Shown here: positions 34,717 to 43,284 of the stretch, one piece after another
Layout: every line of letters starts with the position of its first letter
How positions within the stretch are numbered: the stretch's first letter is position 1
From: Rhodopseudomonas rhenobacensis
Lineage (GTDB): Bacteria > Pseudomonadota > Alphaproteobacteria > Rhizobiales > Xanthobacteraceae
Assembly: GCF_014203125.1 (NCBI RefSeq)
Contig: NZ_JACHIH010000019.1
Span: 44,029-108,028, forward strand
DNA length: 64,000 nt
Direction of reading: 5' to 3'
The notes under the pieces: model-generated
Database searches by the model: none
Told to the model about the DNA's origin: nothing
What the model saw: the letters and a program-made list of their open reading frames with translations, nothing else
Made by a program: the position numbers and the translations under genes

Positions 34717-35250
34717 ATGTCTGACCTGACGATGAAACTCACCCTCGATGTGCTGCGCGATGTTCTGCAGCAGGCGGGATACCGTGTTGAGACGCTGACC
34801 GATCCGGTCGCCAACGTCGCCTATGTGCGATCGGCCACCGGCGGGCTGGCCTTCGACATTCGTCCGGGCAATCGGCTTGCCGGCCCGGATCAGAGCTTTG
34901 TCGATGTCGCCTTCACCGCGGTGCTGCAAATCCAGGGCGAATTGCCGCTCGATGTGGTGAACCGCTGGAACGCCACGCGGCGGTTCGCCCGCCTGCAGCT
35001 CAGCCAGCCGTTCCTGGTGTTCTGCCTCGACGTCTCGGTGGCCGGCGGTGTGACGCAAGACTATCTGCGCGCGCAGATCGAGATCTGGGACCAGTTGGTG
35101 CAGCAACTGATCGCCTTTCTGCGCGATGAATTGAAGCAGTTGAGCGTCCGCGAAACCGCCGCCGCGGCTGCCGACCAGCAAGCCGCACTGCCGTCGGCGC
35201 CGGCGCACGACAAGGCGGCGCAAACGGCTACGCCGGCGCTGATCCAGTAG
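34717..35250 (+). CDS. YbjN-domain protein
   Basis: A 177-residue predicted cytosolic protein with the YbjN pattern: LTLDVLRDVLQQAGYRVETL, then FVDVAFTAVLQIQGELPLDV, NRWNATRRFARLQLS and a C-terminal helix (LVQQLIAFLRDELKQL). YbjN folds resemble secretion chaperones structurally, and the E. coli member affects motility and surface traits; the molecular role is unknown. It is 17 bp downstream of the parvulin gene and probably in the same operon. An Ala-rich tail follows residue 145. Confidence 0.82.
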   Translation: MSDLTMKLTLDVLRDVLQQAGYRVETLTDPVANVAYVRSATGGLAFDIRPGNRLAGPDQSFVDVAFTAVLQIQGELPLDVVNRWNATRRFARLQLSQPFLVFCLDVSVAGGVTQDYLRAQIEIWDQLVQQLIAFLRDELKQLSVRETAAAAADQQAALPSAPAHDKAAQTATPALIQ

Positions 35251-35293
35251 TTGGAACGCGGCGACGGTTGACAGCGGGAAGGACGAGCCAGAA

Positions 35294-35779
35294 GTGCCGA
35301 GAGTGATGCAGGAAGCGCGCCGGCGCCGGTCGGGCTGGTGGAGACGGCTGCTTTGGTCGCTGGGGGCCGGCTTTCTGACCGGGACGGCGGCAGAGCAGGC
35401 GGTTGTGGCGGCGCAGCCGAGCGACTATCGCGCTGCCGCGACGGCCCCTTTGGCCTGGCAGCAATTCTCGCAGCAGCTGCAGCTTCGCTTCGCGGATCTG
35501 CTCGCCGCCAACGGAAAACTGCCGCGGCATTTGCAGGATTATCTGGCCGCGCGCGGCACCGACGCGCCGCCGCTCAGCCTGACGCTGCGAAGCTGGATTT
35601 CGCCGGCCGGCAATATCGAGCGGGTTGAATTCGTCGATCTCGCCGACGACAAGGTCGCGGCCGATTTGCGCGGGCTGCTGAACGGCGGTCATGTCGGCGT
35701 GCCGCCGCCGGAGATGCCGCAGCCGGTCAATTTGCGACTCTCGCTACGGCCCCCCGAGCCGCCGCAAAAGGGGGACTAG
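35294..35779 (+). CDS. Small exported TonB-C-like protein
   Basis: 161 residues (GTG 35294; ATG 35306 is an alternative). An Arg-rich start and hydrophobic segment (LLWSLGAGFLTGTAAEQAVV) act as signal or anchor. The rest resembles a TonB C-terminal domain without spanner: LQLRFADLLAANGKLPRHLQ, LTLRSWISPAGNIERVEFV, ending VGVPPPEMPQPVNLRLSLRP. The same ending pattern occurs in the two STN proteins of this locus. It may compete with or relay TonB contacts. Confidence 0.7.
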   Translation: MPRVMQEARRRRSGWWRRLLWSLGAGFLTGTAAEQAVVAAQPSDYRAAATAPLAWQQFSQQLQLRFADLLAANGKLPRHLQDYLAARGTDAPPLSLTLRSWISPAGNIERVEFVDLADDKVAADLRGLLNGGHVGVPPPEMPQPVNLRLSLRPPEPPQKGD

Positions 35780-36586
35780 ATGGCTGTCGCGAACCGTATC
35801 GCCGCTCTGCCGCCGGCGATCGCCGGACGCCCGCGCGCGGTGTCCGTCGTCATCCTGGCCGCATCGTTTGCGCTCTCGGCGATCCCTGCGGCCGCGGAGC
35901 CGGCGCCATCGTCGTTTGTCACCCGTTTCGCCGCGGTCGAGGGCGAGCCGGCCAAAGATGATCTTCCGCCGGCGAGTTTGGCGGCTGCGCCGAAGCCATC
36001 CAACGTGGCCGCCGTGACGCCTGCGGTGTCCGGGGCCGCGCTGTATCGTCCGATCATTGAAAAAGAAGCGGCGCAAGCCGGGCTGGCGCCGGAAATCGCC
36101 GAGGCGGTGATGGGGGTGGAGAGCGGCTACAATCCCGCCGCGATCGGCGGCGTCGGCGAGATCGGCCTGATGCAGATCTTGCCGTCGACGGCACGGATGC
36201 TGGGCTTCGCCGGCACGCTGGCCGAACTCGCGGTGCCGGAAACCAACATCCATTACGGCGTCACCTATCTCGCGCAAGCCTGGCGGCGGGCCGGCGGCGA
36301 TCTCTGCACTGCCGCGATGAAATACCGCGCCGGCCATGGCGAGACGAGGTTTTCCGTTCTGTCCGTCAATTACTGCCTGGCGGTGCGATCCAAGCTCGCA
36401 GCGCGCGGCTATCGCGTCACCGGCAGCGTTCCGGTGGCGACCTTCGGCGACCCCGGTTCGGGTCCCGGTCCGGGTCGCGGCTGCGGCCGCAAGTGCCTGG
36501 CGCTGTCGCGAACCGCAACCGTGAACATCGCCGCGCTCAATACCCAGCTCAGCGCCCTGGTTCTTCAGGTGCGGGCCAGGCGGTAG
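35780..36586 (+). CDS. Periplasmic lytic transglycosylase (SLT domain)
   Basis: 268 residues: signal peptide (VVILAASFALSAIPAAAEP), a Pro/Ala linker, then an SLT goose-lysozyme-like domain at about 90-205 with the catalytic Glu in AVMGVESGYNPAAIG, GEIGLMQILPSTARMLGF and AAMKYRAGHGE. It begins directly after the preceding stop. Secretion and trans-envelope machines often carry a dedicated transglycosylase to open peptidoglycan; that fits a locus spanning both membranes. The C-terminal 60 residues include a Gly/Pro/Cys stretch (PGSGPGPGRGCGRKC). Confidence 0.92.
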   Translation: MAVANRIAALPPAIAGRPRAVSVVILAASFALSAIPAAAEPAPSSFVTRFAAVEGEPAKDDLPPASLAAAPKPSNVAAVTPAVSGAALYRPIIEKEAAQAGLAPEIAEAVMGVESGYNPAAIGGVGEIGLMQILPSTARMLGFAGTLAELAVPETNIHYGVTYLAQAWRRAGGDLCTAAMKYRAGHGETRFSVLSVNYCLAVRSKLAARGYRVTGSVPVATFGDPGSGPGPGRGCGRKCLALSRTATVNIAALNTQLSALVLQVRARR

Positions 36587-36598
36587 CAGGAAATCAGC

Positions 36599-36976
36599 AT
36601 GCGCAATCCAGCCGTTGTCTTGATCGCCTTGACCGTATTGGTGTCCCCGGCCGTGGCCGAGGACGCGGTCCAGATGCTGCCCGAAATCGTCATCGGCGGC
36701 GCGGCGCCGGCGACGGCCGCGAGGTCGGAACGCTGCGTGGAAGTCGAGATCGGATCGAGCCGCGCCTTGAACTGTCTCAACCAGAAGCTGAAACGCGAGG
36801 TCGATCGCGTCAATCCCAATCCGATTCTGCCGCCGGTCGACGCCAAGTCGTCCGACCTCAAGGTCGGAACCGTCAACATCCCGGCGGTGCAGCAGCAATA
36901 TGGCCGGAATTTCGGGGTGTCGGCGTTTCCCTATCGGCCGGCGGCGCCGGTGTTCACCGCGCCGCTGCATCGCTAG
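36599..36976 (+). CDS. Small exported protein of unknown function
   Basis: 125 residues with a signal peptide (VVLIALTVLVSPAVAED) and two cysteines (RCVEVEIGSSRALNCLNQKL) that could form a disulphide in the periplasm. The rest is Pro-rich (NPNPILPPVDAK, YRPAAPVFTAPLHR). It is the last gene of the plus-strand adhesin locus, 12 bp after the transglycosylase gene. No family recognised. Confidence 0.75.
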   Translation: MRNPAVVLIALTVLVSPAVAEDAVQMLPEIVIGGAAPATAARSERCVEVEIGSSRALNCLNQKLKREVDRVNPNPILPPVDAKSSDLKVGTVNIPAVQQQYGRNFGVSAFPYRPAAPVFTAPLHR

Positions 36977-37237
36977 GCCGGCGGGCGGCTCCGCGCGCGC
37001 GGTCAACTTTCCGATTCGAGGCGTTTGCGTGGAAGGAATTTGCATCGCGCGCGACGTCCGCGACGGCTTCCTTCCAAATTGCAAAACCCGGTTTGTTAAT
37101 GGTGTCACGCCGCGGGTTCCCTATGATATCAAGCCGACGATGGCGAGCCGACGCGCTCGCTCCAGTTGTTAGTTGTCGGCGCGCGGAGTTCGATCGCATC
37201 ACCCACCGCCCGCCTTGCAAGACGGAGAGCATGGAAG

Positions 37238-38211
<974 letters not shown>

Positions 38212-38215
<4 letters not shown>

Positions 38216-39159
38216 ACGCGCGGCCCGAACCGCGGATCGTCGCGGACAAAACCTGGGACCTCGACGGCATCGTCGCCGAGCTCGCGGGGCTTCGGGCGGT
38301 TTCACAGAAGCGGCGCTACCGGGGCCGGTCGCTCCCCGAACTGCCGTCGCGCGAGGCCATCGTCACCGTGGTCGATGGCCTCGTCGCCGCGTTGTATCCG
38401 CGGCATTTCGGCCCGGCGGGGTTGTCGCACGACGGCATCGACTGGTTCGTCGCCGACAGCCTCGACCAGGCGCTGCGCACGCTGCGCCAGCAGGTGCGCC
38501 GCGAGCTGCATCTCGGCGACCACGACGGCGCGCTCAGCCGCAGCGAGGTGGAATGCCGGGCGCTGCAGGTCGTCGCCGACTTCGCCCACGACCTGCCGCG
38601 AATCCGCGCGCTGCTCGACAGCGACATCCGCGCCGCGTTCGACGGCGATCCGGCGGCGAAGAGCCTCGACGAGGTGGTGTTCTGCTATCCCGGTATCGCC
38701 GCGATCATCCGCCACCGCATCGCGCATCGGTTGTATCTGCTCGGCGTGCCGATGCTGGCGCGGATCATCGGCGAACTGGCGCATGCGCAGACCGGCGTCG
38801 ATATCCATCCGGGCGCCGAGATCGGCGAGAGCTTCTTCATCGATCACGGCACCGGCGTGGTGATCGGCGAGACCGCCAAGATCGGCCGCCGGGTGCGGCT
38901 GTATCAGGCAGTGACGCTGGGCGCCAAGCGCTTCGAGGTCGACGACAACGGCGCCATCGTCAAGGGCGGCGACCGTCACCCGATCGTCGAAGACGACGTG
39001 GTGATCTACGCCGGCGCCACCGTGCTCGGCCGCATCACCATCGGCCACGGCTCCTCGATCGGCGGCAGCGTCTGGCTGACCAAGAGCCTGCCGCCGGGCA
39101 GCGTGGTCACCCAGGCCAAGGCACGCAGCGAAAGCTTTGACGACGGCGCGGGGATTTGA
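38212..39159 (+). CDS. cysE: Serine O-acetyltransferase (EpsC/SrpH type)
   Basis: 315 residues. Acetylates serine with acetyl-CoA, the first step of cysteine synthesis. The N-terminal 150 residues are helical, and the C-terminal hexapeptide-repeat left-handed beta-helix carries [20 protein letters not shown], the catalytic-site [13 protein letters not shown] region and [15 protein letters not shown]. Most similar in layout to EpsC-type enzymes. ATG 38212 lies in the ATGA overlap with cysK; longer upstream frames are only the shadow of cysK. A palindromic repeat separates its stop from the convergent desulfurase stop. Confidence 0.93.
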
Positions 39160-39180
39160 GGCGGCGCACAACTACTAACA

Positions 39181-39302
39181 CCGTCATCCCGGGGCACGAG
39201 CCGCGCCAGCGGCGAGTGAACCCGGGATCCAGTATCCCAGGGCGGTGAGTACTGGATTCCGGGTTCGCTCGGGCCTTCGCCCTCGCGCCCCGGAATGACA
39301 GC
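39181..39302. repeat. Palindromic intergenic repeat, copy 1
   Basis: A roughly 120-bp imperfect palindrome with outer arms CGTCATCCCGGGGC and GCCCCGGAATGACAG and an inner GAACCCGGGATCCAGT/ACTGGATTCCGGGTTC pair. It lies between the convergent cysE and desulfurase genes, where the folded RNA could end both transcripts. A related copy is at 50373-50498. This type is dispersed in Bradyrhizobiaceae-like genomes. Confidence 0.85.
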
Positions 39303-39322
39303 CTCGTTTTCTTGAACCGCTG

Positions 39323-41359
39323 CTACCCCACCCGCCCGCGCGGCGCGCCGCTTTGCAGCCGCTTCAGCGCCGCCACCAGCGCGTCGACGTCCTCGCAGGT
39401 GTTGTAGAACGCCAGCGACGGCCGCACCGTGGCCTCGAGCCCGAACCGCCGCAGGATCGGCTGCGCGCAATGATGCCCGGCGCGCACCGCGATGCCGTCC
39501 TGGTCGAGCGCCTTGCCGACGTCGACCGGGTCGTGGCCGTCGAGCACGAACGACAGCACGCTGGCCTTGTCCTTGGCGGTGCCGATCATCTTCAGCCCGG
39601 GCACGCCGAGCATCCGCTCGGTGGCGTAGCCGTGCAGCTCGTGCTCATAGCGCGAGATCACTTCCATGCCGATTCCTTGCAAATAATCGATCGCGGCACC
39701 CAAGCCGACCGCGTCGGCGATGTTGGCGGTGCCGGCCTCGAAGCGGTCGGGCGGGCCTTGATAGAGCGTCTTCTCGAAAGTGACGTCGGCGATCATGTTG
39801 CCGCCGCCCTGCCACGGCGGCATCTGCGCCAGCACGGACTCCTTGCCGTACACCGCGCCGATCCCGGTCGGCGCGAACAGCTTGTGGCCGGAGAACACGA
39901 AGAAATCGCAGCCGATCGCCTGCACGTCGACCGGCATATGCGACACCGACTGCGCGCCGTCGATCAAGACGCAAGCGCCGTGGCGATGCGCGATCGCGGT
40001 GATCTCGGTGACCGGGACGATGGTGCCGAGCGCGTTGGAGACTTGCGTCATCGACACCAGCTTGGTTCTCGGCCCGAGTAGCTTCTCATACTCTTCCAGG
40101 ATGATCTGGCCGTGATCGTCGACCGGGGCGACGCGCAGCCGCGCGCCTTTCTCGGCGCAGAGCTGCTGCCACGGCACGATGTTGGCGTGGTGCTCGAGCC
40201 ACGACACCACGATCTCGTCGCCTTCGCCGATGTTGCGGCGGCCCCAGGCCTGCGCCACCAGGTTGATGCCCTCGGTAGCGCCGCGCACGAAGATGATGTC
40301 GCGCGGCGAGGGCGCGCCGAGAAAGCGGCGGACTTTTTCGCGCGCCGCCTCAAAGGCGTCGGTGGAGCGCGCGGCGAGTTCATGCGCGGCGCGGTGGATG
40401 TTGGAATTCTCGTGCGTGTAGTACTGCGACAGCCGGTCGATCACCGCCTGCGGCTTCTGCGTGGTGGCGGCGTTGTCGAGCCAGACCAGCCGCTTGCCGT
40501 GCACCCGCGTCTGCAGGATCGGAAAGTCGCGCTTGATGGCGTGCGGATCGAACGGATGCGCGCCGCCGCCGAACGCCGGCGTCAGCACCGGGCGCAGGTT
40601 AGGTGCCATCACGGCGAAGTCTGCGCTCGGCTTGCCCACGTCAGGCCGCGGCGGCTGCGGCGTCGCGTCGGCATTGAGGAAGTAGTTCTGCGTCGGTACC
40701 GCGTCGAGCGGCGTCGGGTCGCCGCTGCCGGTCGGCGTTGCCGAAGGCGGCCGGGCCGACTGCGGCGTCGGTGGCTGCGGCGCGTGATGCGACGCGAACG
40801 GCGCCTCCGAGAGGAAGTAAGCGGCGGGCTCGTCGCCCGCTGCGCCGCGGCCCGGCGCGGCGTCGAGGGCGCGCCGGTCCGGCGGGGCGAAATACACCGC
40901 GTCGCCGAGGTTGAACTGCGGCGCGCCCTGCAGATCGATGGCCTGCAGATCGATCGCCTGCGGTCCGATTGCGCCGGGCGATGAGCCGGGCTGCGGCAGC
41001 TCGAGTCCCGGCGGCAGCGAGGATTGCGACGGCGGCTGCGGCGCGGTGACGCTCGGCGTCGGCACCACCGAGGGAATCGTGGTCGGCGGCAGGTCCGGCG
41101 GCCCCGCCGAGGGATTGCCCGGCACCCATGGTGCCGCGCTCGTCGTCACCGTCGGCGCCGGCGTGGTGATCGGGGTCTGCGGCGCCAACGGAATGCCCTG
41201 CGCGCCGAGCGGCGCGTTCGTCGAACTCGGCGGCGCCTGGTTCGGCGGCGCCTGGAACAACGCGTTGGCGAGCCGCGCGATCACGGCCGCGTCGGGCCAG
41301 GCGGCGCTGGTGGGATCTTGCGGCAACGCGGCGCCGCTGGCCGCGCGGGGCTCAGACAT
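39323..41359 (-). CDS. Encapsulin-cargo cysteine desulfurase with long disordered N-terminal arm
   Basis: 678 residues. The catalytic domain (about 268-678) is SufS/CsdA type: DNAATTQKPQ, HENSNIHRAAHELA, PLP lysine in FSGHKLFAPTGIG, active-site Cys in RAGHHCAQPILRRFG. It removes sulfur from cysteine as persulfide. The first about 265 residues are Pro/Ala/Ser-rich and disordered, a feature of family 2A encapsulin cargo desulfurases, where this arm targets the enzyme into the shell. An amphipathic VIARLANALF segment (26-35) and three Tyr-Phe motifs (VYFAPP 155-160, YFLSEA 181-186, YFLNAD 226-231) could be docking points. ATG 41359 overlaps the shell gene's stop by 8 nt. Confidence 0.95.
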   Translation of the reverse strand: MSEPRAASGAALPQDPTSAAWPDAAVIARLANALFQAPPNQAPPSSTNAPLGAQGIPLAPQTPITTPAPTVTTSAAPWVPGNPSAGPPDLPPTTIPSVVPTPSVTAPQPPSQSSLPPGLELPQPGSSPGAIGPQAIDLQAIDLQGAPQFNLGDAVYFAPPDRRALDAAPGRGAAGDEPAAYFLSEAPFASHHAPQPPTPQSARPPSATPTGSGDPTPLDAVPTQNYFLNADATPQPPRPDVGKPSADFAVMAPNLRPVLTPAFGGGAHPFDPHAIKRDFPILQTRVHGKRLVWLDNAATTQKPQAVIDRLSQYYTHENSNIHRAAHELAARSTDAFEAAREKVRRFLGAPSPRDIIFVRGATEGINLVAQAWGRRNIGEGDEIVVSWLEHHANIVPWQQLCAEKGARLRVAPVDDHGQIILEEYEKLLGPRTKLVSMTQVSNALGTIVPVTEITAIAHRHGACVLIDGAQSVSHMPVDVQAIGCDFFVFSGHKLFAPTGIGAVYGKESVLAQMPPWQGGGNMIADVTFEKTLYQGPPDRFEAGTANIADAVGLGAAIDYLQGIGMEVISRYEHELHGYATERMLGVPGLKMIGTAKDKASVLSFVLDGHDPVDVGKALDQDGIAVRAGHHCAQPILRRFGLEATVRPSLAFYNTCEDVDALVAALKRLQSGAPRGRVG

Positions 41360-42299
41360 AGTTGAACGGATACTGGTGATACTTGCCGACCTCGACGTCA
41401 TCGAGCACGGCGAGCGCGTCGTGGGTCAGGATCGCGGTCGAGCAATACAGCGAGATCAGATAGGAGGCGACCGCCTTGCGGTTGATGCCCATGAAGCGCA
41501 CCGACAGGCTCGGCGCCACCTCGCCGGGGATGCCCGGCTGGAACAGCCCGACCACGCCCTGGCGCTTCTCGCCGGTGCGTAGCAAGAGAATCGAGGAGCG
41601 CCCGTTCTCGTCGATCGGCAGCTTGTCGGAGGGCACCAGCGGCAGTCCGCGCCAGGTCAGGAACGGCGAGCCGAACAGCGTCGCGGTGGGCGGCGGCACG
41701 CCGCGCCGCGTGCACTCGCGGCCGAACGCCGCGATCGCGCGCGGATGCGCCAGGAAGAACGCCGGCTCCTTCCACACCTTGGTGATCAGTTCGTCGAGAT
41801 CATCCGGCGTCGGCGCGCCGCCCCGGGTCACGATCCGCTGCGACGGCGCGGCGTTGGAGATCAGGCCGTAGTCGCGGTTGTTGATGATTTCGCTCTCCTG
41901 CCGCTCCTTGACCTTCTCGATCAACAGCCGCAGCTGTTCCTGGATCTGGTCGTAAGGATGACTGTAGAGATCGGAGACGCGGGTCTGCACTTCCAGCACC
42001 GTGGTCACCGCATTGAGCGAGTATTCCCGCGGCGCGACTTCGTAGTCGACGAAAGTCTCCGGCAGGTCGGCGTCGCGATCGCGCACCGGGCTGCACTCGA
42101 CGTCGGCATCGGACAGCGCGATCGCTTCCTTGACGCGGTTGAGCCGGTAGATACCGGCTTCGACCGGCGTCCATGGCAAGAACGAAACCAGCCAGCGCGG
42201 TGTAATGCCCGACCACTGCGCGCGGGTCTTGGTCGCGTTGGCAAGTTGACGCGCAGCGGATTCGCTTAAGGTGCGTCGGACGTCGGTATCTTCGGCCAT
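41352..42299 (-). CDS. Family 2A encapsulin shell protein (SrpI-like)
   Basis: 315 residues from the ATG at 42299, with AGGAGATAGGC just upstream. HK97-fold nanocompartment shell of the SrpI-type family 2A: N-terminal arm (TLSESAARQLANATKTRAQW), VDYEVAPREYSLNAVTTVLE, E-loop and P-domain helices (HPYDQIQEQLRLLIEKVKER), and the A-domain end (VRFMGINRKAVASYLISLYC). It lacks the cyclic-nucleotide domain of family 2B. It is the first gene of the minus operon, overlapping the cargo desulfurase. Predicted to enclose the enzyme and possibly store sulfur. Without context it could pass as a phage capsid or be mis-annotated as an unrelated membrane protein. Confidence 0.94.
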   Translation of the reverse strand: MAEDTDVRRTLSESAARQLANATKTRAQWSGITPRWLVSFLPWTPVEAGIYRLNRVKEAIALSDADVECSPVRDRDADLPETFVDYEVAPREYSLNAVTTVLEVQTRVSDLYSHPYDQIQEQLRLLIEKVKERQESEIINNRDYGLISNAAPSQRIVTRGGAPTPDDLDELITKVWKEPAFFLAHPRAIAAFGRECTRRGVPPPTATLFGSPFLTWRGLPLVPSDKLPIDENGRSSILLLRTGEKRQGVVGLFQPGIPGEVAPSLSVRFMGINRKAVASYLISLYCSTAILTHDALAVLDDVEVGKYHQYPFNYV

Positions 42300-42648
42300 G
42301 CCTATCTCCTGCGCGGCCGCGATCATGCGGCCGGACTGCTGTTGGCGTAGATGTTGTGTGATGATTGTAGTTGTGACGTTGAACGATGATTGCCTGCTGA
42401 TTGCGTCGTATCGCCCGGAGTTCCAATGTTCAAGGCGAGAGTGCAGAACGGGCATTTCGAATTCAGCGCCGATTTGGAATGACGTACTAAGCGCGACGTG
42501 ATCGTGCGAAAATCCGGCGTCGCACGATAAAAATCATCTACGGGCGCAAAGCTGCGCTCTGCGGCGAGGCGCGGAGCCACGCTTATCTGTGCGTCGAGGT
42601 GGGATGTCGCGCGGCGCTGGTCGGGCCGAGATCGCCCGCGCTAACCGA
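42300..42648. other. Upstream region of the encapsulin operon
   Basis: 349 bp without a gene. It carries the shell gene's ribosome-binding site at its left end and a perfect dyad at 42502-42527. No canonical promoter was recognised by eye. Confidence 0.5.
42502..42527. promoter_or_regulatory. Perfect dyad upstream of the encapsulin operon
   Basis: TCGTGCGA, a 10-nt spacer, TCGCACGA. It is 203 bp before the shell start and 122 bp past the MarR stop, without a U-tract on either strand. Operator is more likely than terminator; regulator unknown. Confidence 0.45.
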
Positions 42649-43125
42649 TCAGTTCTCTTCGGCGCGCAGGCTGGTGGTCAGCGAGGTGTTGAACTTGCCG
42701 AGCAAGGTTGCGAATGCCTCGCGTTCGGCGGCGCTCCATCCCTTGAACAGGTTGTGCATGCGGCGCAGCCGCATCTCGCGCATCTTGAGGGCGTCGCGCG
42801 CCCCCGAGGCGGTCTCGCGGATCAGCATGCTGCGGCCGTCGGCCGGGTTGGCGTGGCGTTCGATCAGCCCGCGCTCCTCCATCACCGCGACCTGCCGGGT
42901 CACCGTGGAGCCGTCGAGCAGCAGCCGGTCGGCCAATGCCATCACGGTCTGCGGCCCGTGCGCCTGCACGATCAGCAGCAACAGATATTGCGCGCGGTCG
43001 AGCGGGTAGTCGCGGCGGCGCTGCGCCGCTTCCAGCCCGCGCGCCAGCCACGACATCTCCGCCTCGATCGCCGCGACGACGTCGGTGCGGCCGGCCGAGC
43101 TGGTTTTGGCGGGCGTGGAGCTCAT
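42649..43125 (-). CDS. MarR-family transcriptional regulator
   Basis: 158 residues with a winged helix-turn-helix (QTVMALADRLLLDGSTVTRQ recognition region, VMEERGLIERHANPADGRSM wing) and flanking dimerisation helices. MarR proteins repress a divergent transporter and release DNA on binding small aromatics or toxic compounds. The gene is divergent from the MFS exporter; two matching palindromes lie in the 159-bp gap, so it probably controls both. Confidence 0.93.
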   Translation of the reverse strand: MSSTPAKTSSAGRTDVVAAIEAEMSWLARGLEAAQRRRDYPLDRAQYLLLLIVQAHGPQTVMALADRLLLDGSTVTRQVAVMEERGLIERHANPADGRSMLIRETASGARDALKMREMRLRRMHNLFKGWSAAEREAFATLLGKFNTSLTTSLRAEEN

Positions 43126-43208
43126 GGCGATGGTCCCGGTGGACTCGGAGCGGGGAGGGCGGCGCGATTATAGGCCCGGATCCCAGCGCGGGTCACGGTT
43201 GCAGTTTT

Positions 43209-43225
43209 AGATGTATCATACATCT
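43209..43225. promoter_or_regulatory. MarR operator 1
   Basis: Perfect 17-bp palindrome AGATGTAT-C-ATACATCT between the divergent marR and MFS genes. Confidence 0.75.
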
Positions 43226-43248
43226 TGTTCTGCGGCGCTCGCCGATTT

Positions 43249-43265
43249 AGCTGTATGACACATCT
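43249..43265. promoter_or_regulatory. MarR operator 2
   Basis: Imperfect copy (AGCTGTAT-G-ACACATCT) of operator 1. The two centres are 40 bp apart, near four helical turns, and it ends 19 nt before the MFS start. Confidence 0.65.
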
Positions 43266-43284
43266 AATTACCCGAGAGCATGCC

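Noticed and set aside
41352..42299. Encapsulin gene as a prophage capsid
   Set aside because: No terminase, portal or protease nearby; the overlap with a desulfurase carrying a targeting arm marks it as a nanocompartment.
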